64,000 nucleotides of DNA from Marinobacterium marinum (lineage in GTDB: Bacteria; Pseudomonadota; Gammaproteobacteria; Pseudomonadales; Balneatricaceae), in assembly GCF_013868415.1 (NCBI RefSeq), contig NZ_JACEMT010000051.1, positions 62,001 to 126,000 on the forward strand, in the 5' to 3' direction. Positions 20,354-29,508 of this stretch are shown in pieces. The translations under genes and the position numbers were made by a program. Under the pieces are notes generated by a model. The model saw only the letters and a program-made list of their open reading frames with translations. It was not told the DNA's origin and did no database searches. The first letter of the stretch is position 1; every line of letters starts with the position of its first letter.

Positions 20354-21470
20354 ATTTAATGCTTTCGACTGCGGGTTCCGTTGGCAGCACCGGGGGGCGG
20401 AGTGCCAGAGGGCGCTGACTGAGGGTGTTCAGGAAGGCTTCCAGCGCGTCCAGTTCTCGGTGATTCAGCTGCAGCGGGCGGATCAGCGGCGACAGCGGCG
20501 GCAGAGACGGGTGTAGTTGGCTGTTGCCGATCATGCCTGCGTTATACATGTTGAGGATGCCGCGCAGACTGGGAAAAAAACCATTGTGCATCCAGGGGGC
20601 CGTGTAATGCAGGTCTCGCAGACTGGGGGTACGAAACTTGCCTCGGTCTGCGGTACGGCCGGTTGCCTGCTCGCGACCGCTATCCTCATATTGACGCCCG
20701 TAATAGCTTAACCCGGTATGGTGGAACCGGCCATCTGAATACCGGTGGCCGTTATGACAATTCAGGCATCCGGCCTTGGTACGGTACAGGTGCAGACCGA
20801 AAATTTCATGGTCATTCAAGAGTTGGTACTGACCGCCGATAAAACGATCCAGCCGATTGGGTCGAGAGACGATCCTGCGTTCGAAAGCGGCCAGGGCCTT
20901 GGCCAGGCGTTCCGCATCGATGGCACCGGGACCGAAGGCGGTTATGAAGGCCTGGCGGTAGCCGGGGATACGGTTCAGTCTCGCCAGCACTTCCTGCAGG
21001 TCGGCATTCATCTCGATCGGGTTGCTGATCGGCTGCAGGGCTTGCTCCAGCAGACCTTCGGCGCGGCCATCCCAGAACAGCTGCTCAAACCAGGCAACAT
21101 TCAGTATGCTCATGCTGTTGCGGGGACCGGATTGACGGTCATGTCCGAAAGCCGTGCGGCGGCCATCAGCCCAACCCAGATCCGGGTCATGACAGCTGGC
21201 ACAGGCAATCTGCCCCGACCCGGACAGACGGGGATCAAAAAACAGCTGTTGCCCCAGGGCTTCCGTTGCCGGTGTGTGCCAGTCAACGGGAGGCAGTTTG
21301 GGTAGTGGCGCCAGCTCGGGGACTGCTCCGGCTTCAGAATGAGTGTGTGCGGCGGGCCAGTGTTGTGATGGTTGGCGGTAGTCGGCGGCAGAAAAATCGG
21401 CGGCCTGGCTGACCAGGCTGCCGCTCAGGCTCAGTACGCAGACGCCGAACCAGTACAGAGAACGCCGCAT
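20352..21470 (-). CDS. Di-heme cytochrome c peroxidase family protein (MauG/CcpA type)
   Basis: Periplasmic di-heme protein of 372 residues with a signal peptide ending near SQAA (about 23). The two c-haem motifs are CASCH at 90-94 and CLNCH at 235-239. Family blocks are visible: GQQLFFDPRLSGSG, GHDRQSGPRNSMSILN, FWDGRAEGLLEQALQPI, and a late MHNGFFPSLRGILNMYN. It starts 2 bases after the DUF1513 gene and ends in a Fur-box-like site. A role in oxidising iron or a protein partner is inferred from the neighbours; ordinary peroxide removal remains possible. Confidence 0.85.
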   Translation of the reverse strand: MRRSLYWFGVCVLSLSGSLVSQAADFSAADYRQPSQHWPAAHTHSEAGAVPELAPLPKLPPVDWHTPATEALGQQLFFDPRLSGSGQIACASCHDPDLGWADGRRTAFGHDRQSGPRNSMSILNVAWFEQLFWDGRAEGLLEQALQPISNPIEMNADLQEVLARLNRIPGYRQAFITAFGPGAIDAERLAKALAAFERRIVSRPNRLDRFIGGQYQLLNDHEIFGLHLYRTKAGCLNCHNGHRYSDGRFHHTGLSYYGRQYEDSGREQATGRTADRGKFRTPSLRDLHYTAPWMHNGFFPSLRGILNMYNAGMIGNSQLHPSLPPLSPLIRPLQLNHRELDALEAFLNTLSQRPLALRPPVLPTEPAVESIK

Positions 21471-21472
21471 GA

Positions 21473-22576
21473 TTAACCGAGGTGCAGGTTTAAATGATTG
21501 TCCCAGGCCAGGCGTGAGGCGATGGGGCCCAGCGGCAGGCGTTCCCGCAGGTTGTTGTAGGGTTGCATGCGGTATACCTGGCCGATACCGGAGCTGACCA
21601 GAAACTCCCCATTCCGGTCGGTAGCCGCCAGACCACAGCCGTCACGGCAGCGCATGGCGGTGATGAAGGTATCCCGTTCGATATCCCAGAAGGTGATCAG
21701 GTTACCGCGCGGTGCGGAAATGGCGGCTATCTTGCCGGAGCGGTCAATGCGGGCGCTGCCGGCGTATTGCTTCATCTGTCCGTTGATCGGCTCGGGGGCC
21801 TTTAACAGTTTTAACGGCTGGCCGCGTCGGTGCAGAGCAACCAGAGGCCTGTTGTCACTCAAGGGCCCCTGGGACTGCAGGGCTATCGCTACAGTGCCTG
21901 CTGCATTGAGGTCCATATGTCGAATGCTGAGTTGGTGGTTGTCGGAGCTCATGCCAACCTGTTCCAGCAGGGTGCCGGAGGTCAGGTCGATATAGGCCAG
22001 CGAGGGTGCCATAGTGTTCAGGTTCAGCTTTTCGCGATTGCGGGTCAGAATACCGCCATTGGCGACAATGACTTCATTTCCGCTCAGCAGCAGTTCATGC
22101 GGGCCGATGCCATGGCTTGGCAGGCGGCTGACGACGGCGAAGTGATGGTCTGCATCACGAATGCTGATCTGTCCCTGGCCGCTGGCAAGGTCGTTCTCGG
22201 TACTGACCAGCCAGCGGCCATCGGGCGTGAACAGTGCGTGGCCGTAGAAGTGGTGGCCCTCCCCCGCTTCGATGTGCTTGACCAGTTGTCCGGTTTCGTA
22301 ATCCACCACGTCTATAAAAGTGCCCGGGCGGCGTGCAACGGCTGCTGCCCAGGGCTGGTGCGGGTGCCGTTCCACATGGTGCGCCCGGCCCGGCAATGGG
22401 TGGCGCAACCGTGTCTGTCCCTCGATATCAGTAACCAGCAGCCAGTGTTGATGTCGATCGCTGGCGGCACTGATGAGTATGCGCTCGTCTGTCCTGTCGT
22501 TGGCGAGAACGCCGGTTACCGGCAGGGTTAGGCTAGCGGCGAGCAGGCCCAGGAAACGGCGGCGATCAGTCTCCAT
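21473..22576 (-). CDS. DUF1513 periplasmic beta-propeller-like protein
   Basis: 367 residues from the ATG at 22576 (a GTG one codon upstream is possible). It has a twin-arginine-like N-terminus, TDRRRFLGLLAASLTLP, which suggests Tat export. Repeats such as HALFTPDGRWLVSTEND, DRSGKIAAISAPRG and DRNGEFLVSSGIGQ suggest a WD40-like propeller. DUF1513 genes accompany imelysins and DUF1111 proteins in Pseudomonas iron-regulated clusters. The start overlaps the upstream imelysin by 11 bases. Biochemical function is unknown. Confidence 0.82.
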   Translation of the reverse strand: METDRRRFLGLLAASLTLPVTGVLANDRTDERILISAASDRHQHWLLVTDIEGQTRLRHPLPGRAHHVERHPHQPWAAAVARRPGTFIDVVDYETGQLVKHIEAGEGHHFYGHALFTPDGRWLVSTENDLASGQGQISIRDADHHFAVVSRLPSHGIGPHELLLSGNEVIVANGGILTRNREKLNLNTMAPSLAYIDLTSGTLLEQVGMSSDNHQLSIRHMDLNAAGTVAIALQSQGPLSDNRPLVALHRRGQPLKLLKAPEPINGQMKQYAGSARIDRSGKIAAISAPRGNLITFWDIERDTFITAMRCRDGCGLAATDRNGEFLVSSGIGQVYRMQPYNNLRERLPLGPIASRLAWDNHLNLHLG

Positions 22577-23642
22577 CACGGCTATTGAATCCCAGTTGAA
22601 TATTGAGAACCCCCATGGCGCTGTCGAGCTGTTCGCTCAGGTGCTTGAGCCGGGCAGTGATGTCCAGCAGCTGCTGATGGGTGTTTGGCCGGGTCAGGGC
22701 GGCTTTGAGTGGCGGATCAAGCTGCTCGAAAGTGCTGATCAGGGCAGTGAAGGTCTGCCGGATATCGAGTGCCAGATCCGCCTTGCCAGCTTGCTGCAGA
22801 AGACTGTCAACACTGGGATTCGTACCCTGGTACAGCTCGCTCAAGGCGACCAGGTTGTGTCGGATATTGGCCAGTGAATTGCCGCTGCGGTGGCTTTCCA
22901 GCAGTTTTGGGCGTGCATTCTCGGGACTGCTGCCCATGGGCTTGAGCAGTTTGCTGTCGCGAATGGCTTCAATGGGCTCAACCAGGGCGGCCATCAGATC
23001 GACAGCCTGTTCCGCGGCCCTGACCGGTTCCTGCTCGGGCGGGAAATCGTTGGCAGCCAGAGTTTGCCATTCCTGATGAATGGCGTGACCGACCTGGGCA
23101 ACATGACTCGAAATGGCCTGAGTGAGTTCACAATGACGTCCCTGCTGCAGCTGTGTCAGGGCGTTGTCGGCGAACAGCAGGCGTTCCAGTGCCGGGAAGC
23201 CCTGGATGGATACGCTGGCATGGCGGAAAAACTCGGCATCATAGGGTAGCTCCGAGGCCAATGCCTGGCGCAGCTGGCGGGCTCCGATGTTTTTGCGGTC
23301 GGGCCAGAATTCCAGGCCGAAGTTGCGCATCAAAAACTGCACCGGGCCAAACTGCACATGCTGGATGCCCTGCCAGGCGTGCATGGCTTCACGCCAGGCA
23401 TTGCGTGTGCGGTTCAGTGCCTCTTCGCTGGGGGCCTGACAGAGCGCGGTCGCTGCGCGCGAAAGTTCGGCAGTATGGGTATCCAGTTGAGCATAGCGTG
23501 GCAAAATGTGCTGCTGGACCGCCTGATGGTTGAAACGGGGCCAGTCCGGCTGCATGCTGTCGGCATGGGTTAATCCGGCTGTCAGAACCAGGCCGGTTGC
23601 AAGCAGCCAGATTGGCCACATGCGGGTGTGTGTTGATGGCAT
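22566..23642 (-). CDS. Second imelysin-family (M75-like) periplasmic protein
   Basis: 358 residues with a signal peptide (about 1-27, ending THA). It belongs to the imelysin/EfeO-like alpha-helical family. It shows IQHVQFGP and QGFPALERLLF, where the GxHxxE motif of the first imelysin is replaced by GFPALE, so the metal-site histidine is missing. The ATG overlaps the DUF1111 stop by one base (TAATG). Paired imelysins of these two types are common in iron-regulated loci. Peptidase activity is doubtful; iron binding or delivery is more likely. Confidence 0.82.
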   Translation of the reverse strand: MPSTHTRMWPIWLLATGLVLTAGLTHADSMQPDWPRFNHQAVQQHILPRYAQLDTHTAELSRAATALCQAPSEEALNRTRNAWREAMHAWQGIQHVQFGPVQFLMRNFGLEFWPDRKNIGARQLRQALASELPYDAEFFRHASVSIQGFPALERLLFADNALTQLQQGRHCELTQAISSHVAQVGHAIHQEWQTLAANDFPPEQEPVRAAEQAVDLMAALVEPIEAIRDSKLLKPMGSSPENARPKLLESHRSGNSLANIRHNLVALSELYQGTNPSVDSLLQQAGKADLALDIRQTFTALISTFEQLDPPLKAALTRPNTHQQLLDITARLKHLSEQLDSAMGVLNIQLGFNSRDGD

Positions 23643-25063
23643 TACAGTGACTCCAGAAACGAGATCAATTGCTTGCGTTGTTGTGGGGGCAGTTGGCGGA
23701 AGCGCTCGCGGGCGCTTTCAGCCTCGCCGCCATGCCAGAGAATGGCTTCGGTCAGGGTACGAGCGCGGCCATCATGCAGCAGGGCTCGTTCGCCGGTAAC
23801 GGCATGGTGCCGCCCCAGGCCCCAGAGTGGCGGGGTACGCCATTCACGGCCGTTGGCGGCAAATTCGGGACGTCGGTCGGCGAGACCTTCGCCCATATCA
23901 TGCAGCAACAGGTCGGTATAGGGCCAAATGACCCGATTACTCAGGGCCGGACGGTCGGGAGCGACTCCGGTCGTATGTGAAGGTGTATGGCATTGACTGC
24001 ATCCCAGTCGGGCAAACAGTTGCTCACCGGCCTGGACCTCGGCATGGTGCGTGTTGCGCCTTGGCGGCACCGCCAGGTGTCGTGTATAGAACAGGAGCAC
24101 CGCCATCATCTGTGCCGAGGCTTCCAGTCCGTCCTGAGTATCGGTGTTGCCGTTGGGGGCATTCAGGCAATTCGGTTGTGCCGAGGTGCAGTCGCCCCCT
24201 GGAAAGGGGTAGTCGGGATTGGCAATACCGATGTCGGTATTCAGTGCGCTGGCGTTCTGCAGCTGCAGCGTGGGCTGACCGGCTTTCCAGCCGAAACGTC
24301 CCAGCTGGCGTTCTTTGTGGTCAGGGTGAAAGACTCGGTTGGGGCGGCCGGAAATGCCATCGGCGTTACGGTCATCCGGATCGGCGAGGGCCAGGATGTC
24401 GGTTTCCGGAATAAGCTCCAGCAGCCCCAGCCCTATCATGGCGGGGGCCAGCCGTGGCGATAACCGGGTATCCGGGTGGAAAGGGCCATAACCGGGCTGG
24501 GTCAGTCGATAGATGGGTTGCTGTAATTCGACGTGCTCGCCGCCGTTCAGGGTCTGGGTGTGGCGTGCATATTCGAGATTGATCCGTGCTTCTGCCGGCA
24601 ACCCGGCAACCGCGAAGGTTTGCAGTTGGGTGCCATAGGTCGGTTCGGGGGTTACTCCGGACGGTGTATGCTGTCCATCGCCGGGAATGCCCAGGCGCAC
24701 CAGAATGCCGTTGCGGTTGCTGCTGCCCTGCTCGTCAGGCGGCAATCCCCGGCCATTGTTGACGTGGCACTGCAGGCAGGAACGGGCATTGTACAGCGGC
24801 CCCAGACCATCACTTGCCGTGGTTGACGACGGTGAGGAAACCCACAGTTTTTCGAAAATGGCGCGGCCCAGTACAAAGTCCATGCGTTGTTCGAAGGGGA
24901 GGTCTGCAACGGCATGCATGAATACTTGCTGCTCGGCCGCAGAAAAGGGAGGACCGGGCTGAGCCCGGTCCGAGTTGGCCGCCACTGCCATAGCGGCCTG
25001 GCTGGTGCACAACGCCAGCCAGAGGGAGAGCCAGCCTGTCAGACTGAGTGCAAAACGGGCCAT
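23642..25063 (-). CDS. DUF1111 di-heme oxidoreductase family protein
   Basis: From the ATG at 25063 it is 473 residues with a signal peptide ending near AAMA (about 26). It has two c-type haem motifs, CLQCH at 96-100 and CSQCH at 355-359. The family is often labelled thiol oxidoreductase, a name with little direct support. It begins 7 bases after the first imelysin stop; an upstream in-frame start at 25135 would lie inside that gene. Electron transfer in the periplasm alongside imelysins is the likely role. Confidence 0.82.
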   Translation of the reverse strand: MARFALSLTGWLSLWLALCTSQAAMAVAANSDRAQPGPPFSAAEQQVFMHAVADLPFEQRMDFVLGRAIFEKLWVSSPSSTTASDGLGPLYNARSCLQCHVNNGRGLPPDEQGSSNRNGILVRLGIPGDGQHTPSGVTPEPTYGTQLQTFAVAGLPAEARINLEYARHTQTLNGGEHVELQQPIYRLTQPGYGPFHPDTRLSPRLAPAMIGLGLLELIPETDILALADPDDRNADGISGRPNRVFHPDHKERQLGRFGWKAGQPTLQLQNASALNTDIGIANPDYPFPGGDCTSAQPNCLNAPNGNTDTQDGLEASAQMMAVLLFYTRHLAVPPRRNTHHAEVQAGEQLFARLGCSQCHTPSHTTGVAPDRPALSNRVIWPYTDLLLHDMGEGLADRRPEFAANGREWRTPPLWGLGRHHAVTGERALLHDGRARTLTEAILWHGGEAESARERFRQLPPQQRKQLISFLESL

Positions 25064-25070
25064 CGACTGA

Positions 25071-26384
25071 TCAGCCGCCAAGAACGGCTGAAGGGTTATC
25101 CAGACTGTCGGAGCCTTCCAGCTCAACGTCTGCAATACCCAGTGTTGCCATCACCTCTTCGAGGACCTGTGTTTGTGCCGTCAGTGCATCAACAAAGGCC
25201 TGCACTTTTGCATTGCCTTCCGTATTGCCTGCGGCGATGAGTACATCAAAGGTTTCACCGTGAGCCGCTGCATCAACCATTGCCTGGGCTGCCGCCTGGG
25301 TAAGGTCCAGATGTTCGCGCATTTTCTGATCCAGGGCCGGGTCGGTGGCTTGGGTCAGGGCCGAGAGAGAGGGACCCTTCACCTGGCTGCCGTCAATACG
25401 GGTGTATTCGCCCAGATACGCATTACGAATGCCCAGGGCATCGTAGAAGTGTGACCAGTGAGTGTTGTCGGAGAAGCAGTCGTGCTCTTCTTCCGGGTCG
25501 TGCAGCATGAGGCCCAGTTTGGTACGTTCGCCAGCCAGCTCGCCATAGGACAGACTGCCCATACCGGTGGTGATGGTTGCCAGTCCGCCCAGATCGCCCT
25601 TGGCGGCGAGCTGCTGGCGAGCGGCACCGCCCTGCTTCCAGTTGTCGGCCATCTCGGTCAGATCATCGATCAGCAGATCGGTGGCAGCTTTCAGGTAAGC
25701 GCGGCGACGTTCGCAGTTGCCGTTGCTGCAGTTCTGCGGATCAAAGTCCGTTGCGGGACGATCGCCGGCGCCTGGCTTGGTGCCGTTCAGGTCCTGGCCC
25801 CAGAGCAGAAACTCAATGGCGTGATAGCCGGTGGCCACGTTGGCTTCAACGCCATCAATTTCGTGCAGGGTTTCGGTCAGCAGTTGTTTATCAATGGTTG
25901 AAGCATCAACCTGCTTGCCGCCGATGTTCAGGATCGGATTGGCAATAATATTGGCACTGTACCAGGCGTTAATGTCGGATTCGGTGCCATAGCTGGTGCC
26001 GTCAACATAGTCGATCAGGCCTTCGTCCAGCGGCCAGGCATTCACTTTGCCTTCCCAGTCGTCAACGATGGCATTACCGAAGCGGTAGACTTCAGACTGC
26101 TGATAGGGAATGCGGGAATCGACCCAGGCAGCCCGTGCCGCTTTCAGGTTGGCATCGGTGGGGGCGTCCAGGAAGGTGTTGATCGCTTTCTGCAATTCTT
26201 GGGCAGCAGCCAGTGAGTCGGCAAAAACGGCTTCGGCGATATCGGCATAGTGCTGGTTGATGCCAGCCGCCCGAGTTTCGACAATGCTGCTGGCCGCTTG
26301 GGCCTGGCTAATAGCAACCGGTGAAAATGAGGTCATGACCGCAGCAGTAATGGCGGCGGGCAGCAGAAGGCGTTTCAGTGACAT
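25071..26384 (-). CDS. Imelysin-family iron-regulated protein (IcmP/IrpA type)
   Basis: 437 residues, signal peptide about 1-30 (ending QAQA). It carries the family's GxHxxE motif as GYHAIE at 186-191, plus YRFGNAIVDDWEGKVNAWPLD. P. aeruginosa IcmP (PA4370), described as an insulin-cleaving protein, is in this family, as are cyanobacterial IrpA proteins. It is the first gene of the cluster and has a Fur-box-like site about 40-60 bases upstream. A cysteine pair in QNCSNGNCERRR is present. Iron binding or oxidation is more likely than bulk proteolysis, by inference. Confidence 0.87.
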   Translation of the reverse strand: MSLKRLLLPAAITAAVMTSFSPVAISQAQAASSIVETRAAGINQHYADIAEAVFADSLAAAQELQKAINTFLDAPTDANLKAARAAWVDSRIPYQQSEVYRFGNAIVDDWEGKVNAWPLDEGLIDYVDGTSYGTESDINAWYSANIIANPILNIGGKQVDASTIDKQLLTETLHEIDGVEANVATGYHAIEFLLWGQDLNGTKPGAGDRPATDFDPQNCSNGNCERRRAYLKAATDLLIDDLTEMADNWKQGGAARQQLAAKGDLGGLATITTGMGSLSYGELAGERTKLGLMLHDPEEEHDCFSDNTHWSHFYDALGIRNAYLGEYTRIDGSQVKGPSLSALTQATDPALDQKMREHLDLTQAAAQAMVDAAAHGETFDVLIAAGNTEGNAKVQAFVDALTAQTQVLEEVMATLGIADVELEGSDSLDNPSAVLGG

Positions 26385-26423
26385 GACAGCTCCCTGGCAA
26401 AAATGAGATGCCGCTACACTAAA

Positions 26424-26442
26424 CTAAATGCAAATCGTTATC
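26424..26442. promoter_or_regulatory. Fur-box-like site before the imelysin operon
   Basis: 13 of 19 matches to GATAATGATAATCATTATC, with AATG and ATCGTTATC as the recognisable parts. It lies 40-58 bases upstream of the imelysin ATG. Fur control is inferred from the site, from the second site before the receptor, and from the known iron regulation of such loci. Confidence 0.55.
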
Positions 26443-26516
26443 AATAATATTATTTTGAATGGACAGGAAAAATCGGCATGTATCTTGCCGGTCTTGCCTG
26501 CCCTTCCGGGATGAAC

Positions 26517-27062
26517 TCAGCTCTGAGCCCATGCCTCGTCATTGTGTTTGCTGGCCAAACGAGCGTAGTTTTCGGCCGTGTAAGTGAAAAATTCTTTTTC
26601 CTTCTGGGTCAGCTCGCGCTGTGGTTTGGCCGGGCGGCCCACATAGAGGTGGCCGCTCTTCAGCGTTTTGCCGGGAGGTACCAGACTGCCGGCGCCGACG
26701 ATGACCTCGTCTTCGACCACGGCACCGTCCATGATCATCGCACCCATACCCACCAGAATGCGGCTGCCCAGGGTGCAGCCGTGCAGCATCGCCTGGTGAC
26801 CGACGGTGACATGATCGCCGATGATCAGCGGGAAACCGTCCGGGTTGTAGGGACCGGCATGGGTGATATGCAAGACGGCACCGTCCTGCAGGCTGGTGTA
26901 GCAGCCGATTCGGATACGATGCATATCGCCGCGGATAACGGTCATCGGCCACACGGAGCTGTGTTCACCGATCTCGACATCCCCCAATACGACGGCACTG
27001 GGGTCGACAAATACATTGTCGGCCAGTTTCGGTGTCATCCCCTGATAGCTGCGCACATTCAT
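26517..27062 (-). CDS. Gamma-class carbonic anhydrase-like protein (YrdA/PaaY family)
   Basis: Left-handed beta-helix protein of 181 residues from the ATG at 27062 (AAGGAGA upstream); a longer start at 27107 lacks support. Hexapeptide repeats such as VVLGDVEIGEHSSVWPMTVIRGD and PLIIGDHVTVGHQAMLHGCTLG are clear, with the metal-ligand histidines in HITHAG and VGHQAMLHG. Whether it hydrates CO2 or is a related acyl- or thioester-acting protein cannot be told here. It is divergent from prlC. Confidence 0.88.
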   Translation of the reverse strand: MNVRSYQGMTPKLADNVFVDPSAVVLGDVEIGEHSSVWPMTVIRGDMHRIRIGCYTSLQDGAVLHITHAGPYNPDGFPLIIGDHVTVGHQAMLHGCTLGSRILVGMGAMIMDGAVVEDEVIVGAGSLVPPGKTLKSGHLYVGRPAKPQRELTQKEKEFFTYTAENYARLASKHNDEAWAQS

Positions 27063-27149
27063 GACGGTCTCCTTATTGTGATTGAAATCATGTGGGCGGA
27101 ACCCCATTGTATATTAATTGACGAGTTGACCCTTTAATGGAGAAGTCCC

Positions 27150-29180
27150 ATGTCCAACCCTCTGCTTGAACGCCATCCGCTGCCTCCGTTCAGCCGCATT
27201 CTGCCGGAACATGCCGTGCCCGCCATCAATGAGCTGTTGGCGCGTAACCGCTCCCGCATTGCTGAACTGACCGCCGATGCGTCGATCAGCGGCTGGACGC
27301 TGGTGGCCGAACTGGAGCAGCTCAATGATGCGCTGGCTCAAGCCTGGTCGCCGGTATCGCATCTGAATGCGGTGATGAACTCTGATGCCTGGCGCGAGGC
27401 CTACAACGCCTGCCTGCCGAAACTGTCCGAATACTGGACCGAGCTGGGCCAGCATCAGGGGCTGTTCCAGGCGTTCGAAGCCCTGGCCGGCAGCGATGAG
27501 TATCGGCAGCTGAACCCGGCGCGACGCAAGGTGGTCGACAACGCCCTGCGCGATTTCCGTCTGTCCGGCATTGCGTTGCCGGAAGCGGAACAGAAGCGCT
27601 ATGCCGAGCTGCAGCAACGCCTGTCCGAGTTAACCACCAAATTTTCCGAGAACGTATTGGATGCCACTCAAGGCTGGTGGAAAGAGATCAGTGATGAAGC
27701 CGAGTTGTCAGGCCTGCCGGAGCATGCGGTTGCGGCAGCGCAGGAAGCCGCCAAGGCGAAGGAGCTGGATGGCTGGGTGATCACTCTGGACTTCCCCGCC
27801 TACTATGCGGTGATGGCCTTTGCGGACAACCGCAGCCTGCGCGAGGAGCTGTACCGTGCGTTCAGTACCCGCGCGTCTGACCAGGGGCCCAAGGCGGGTG
27901 AGTGGGACAACTCCGAGGTGATGAACGAGATCCTGTCTCTGCGCCATGAGCTGGCGCAGCTGCTGGGCTTTGATAGCTACGCCGACTACTCGCTGGCGAC
28001 CAAGATGGCACAGTCGCCGCAGCAGGTGGTCAGCTTTCTGGAAGATCTGGCGACGGAAACACGCCCGGTTGCGCAACGCGAAGTGTCCGAGCTGCAGGCC
28101 TTTGCCCGCGAGCGTGACGGCATCGAGGAACTGAAAGCCTGGGATGTGACTTATTACGGCGAGAAGCTGAAGCAGGACAGATTCGAAATATCCCAGCAGG
28201 AGCTGCGCCCCTACTTTCCGCTGCCGAAGGTACTGGAGGGGATGTTTACCATCGCCGGTCGTCTGTTCGAGCTGGAGGTGGAAGAGCAGACGGACATTGA
28301 CAGTTGGCATGCGGATGCGCGTCTGTTTGCGCTCAAGCGTAACGGTGAACCCTTCGCCTATTGCTATCTCGATCCCTTCGCACGCAGCGGCAAGCGTGGT
28401 GGAGCCTGGATGGACGATTGCCGGGTGCGTCGCCGCCTGAGCGATACCGAGCTGCAGTTGCCGGTGGCCTATCTGGTGTGCAACTTCACCCCGCCCCTGC
28501 CCGGCCAGCCGGCACTGCTGACCCATGACGAGGTCACCACCCTGTTCCATGAATACGGTCATGGTTTGCACCACATGCTGACGCAGATGGAAGAGGCCGA
28601 TATCAGCGGCATCAACGGTGTCGCCTGGGATGCGGTGGAGCTGCCGAGCCAGTTCATGGAAAACTGGTGCTGGGAGCCGGAAGCGCTGGCGCTGATCTCC
28701 GGTCATCACGAATCCGGTGCTTCCCTGCCACAGGCATTGCTGGACAAGATGCTGGCGGCCAAGCATTTCCAGTCCGGCATGATGATGATGCGCCAGCTGG
28801 AGTTCTCTCTGTTCGATTTCCGCCTGCACCATGAATACCAGCCGGGAGAGACCGAAATTCAGGCGCTGCTGGACCAGGTGCGTCAGCAGGTGGCGGTGAT
28901 CCGTCCACCGGCAGATAACCGCTTCCAGCACGGTTTCAGTCATATCTTTGCCGGCGGTTATGCGGCGGGCTACTACAGTTACAAATGGGCTGAAGTGTTG
29001 TCTGCGGATGCCTTCTCGCGCTTTGAGGAGGAAGGCATTTTCAACATGGAGACCGGTCTGGCTTTCCGTCAGGAAATATTGGAACAGGGTGGTTCCGGTG
29101 ATCCCATGGATCTGTTCGTGGCCTTCCGTGGCCGTGAGCCCAGCGTCGACGCTCTGTTGCGTCACTCCGGTATTCGTTGA
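27150..29180 (+). CDS. prlC: Oligopeptidase A
   Basis: M3-family zinc metallopeptidase that degrades short peptides, including cleaved signal peptides, in the cytoplasm. It is 676 residues with no signal peptide. The zinc motif is HEYGH at 467-471, followed by the third ligand in AVELPSQFMENW near 493-504. The start MSNPLLERHPLPPFSRI is preceded by a GGAG-type site. yheV follows 11 bases later, an arrangement kept in Pseudomonas and E. coli. Confidence 0.96.
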   Translation: MSNPLLERHPLPPFSRILPEHAVPAINELLARNRSRIAELTADASISGWTLVAELEQLNDALAQAWSPVSHLNAVMNSDAWREAYNACLPKLSEYWTELGQHQGLFQAFEALAGSDEYRQLNPARRKVVDNALRDFRLSGIALPEAEQKRYAELQQRLSELTTKFSENVLDATQGWWKEISDEAELSGLPEHAVAAAQEAAKAKELDGWVITLDFPAYYAVMAFADNRSLREELYRAFSTRASDQGPKAGEWDNSEVMNEILSLRHELAQLLGFDSYADYSLATKMAQSPQQVVSFLEDLATETRPVAQREVSELQAFARERDGIEELKAWDVTYYGEKLKQDRFEISQQELRPYFPLPKVLEGMFTIAGRLFELEVEEQTDIDSWHADARLFALKRNGEPFAYCYLDPFARSGKRGGAWMDDCRVRRRLSDTELQLPVAYLVCNFTPPLPGQPALLTHDEVTTLFHEYGHGLHHMLTQMEEADISGINGVAWDAVELPSQFMENWCWEPEALALISGHHESGASLPQALLDKMLAAKHFQSGMMMMRQLEFSLFDFRLHHEYQPGETEIQALLDQVRQQVAVIRPPADNRFQHGFSHIFAGGYAAGYYSYKWAEVLSADAFSRFEEEGIFNMETGLAFRQEILEQGGSGDPMDLFVAFRGREPSVDALLRHSGIR

Positions 29181-29191
29181 GAGGTTGGGAT

Positions 29192-29455
29192 ATGAGTGTA
29201 CAAAAACGATTCATCGCCGGCGCGGTTTGTCCGCGCTGTGGTGAGATGGATACGGTGCGCATGTACCGAGATGACGAACGAGAGCATCGGGAATGCGTGA
29301 AATGCGGTTTTGCCGACTCCCTGCGACTGGATGGTCGGCCTGATCCGGAGCAGATCGAGACGCGTGTCAGTGGCGAGCGTTCCGACAAGGCACCGGCCGC
29401 CGTTGCGGATGACAGCCCACAGCCGATCAGGATCATGACACCGACACGGCACTGA
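29192..29455 (+). CDS. yheV: YheV/DUF2387 zinc-ribbon protein
   Basis: 87 residues. The N-terminal half has two CxxC pairs, CPRCG and CVKCG, which form a likely zinc ribbon; the C-terminal tail is acidic and probably disordered. The ATG at 29192 has GAGG upstream; a TTG overlapping the prlC stop is a less likely start. Function is unknown. The prlC-yheV pairing is conserved. Confidence 0.88.
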   Translation: MSVQKRFIAGAVCPRCGEMDTVRMYRDDEREHRECVKCGFADSLRLDGRPDPEQIETRVSGERSDKAPAAVADDSPQPIRIMTPTRH

Positions 29456-29461
29456 CACCAG

Positions 29462-29500
29462 GGCCACGCGGCATGTCCAATGCCGGCATACCGCGTGGCC
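29462..29500. terminator. Inverted repeat between convergent yheV and MATE genes
   Basis: Arms GGCCACGCGG (29462-29471) and CCGCGTGGCC (29491-29500) form a perfect 10-bp stem with a 19-base centre that can itself fold. It lies between convergent stops and has no T run. It may be a bidirectional terminator. Confidence 0.4.
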
Positions 29501-29508
29501 GATAGTGC

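Noticed and set aside
27708..29165. A 485-codon minus-strand open frame antisense to prlC
   Set aside because: The plus strand encodes a complete M3 peptidase with all motifs; the antisense frame has no family features and is a by-product of high G+C.
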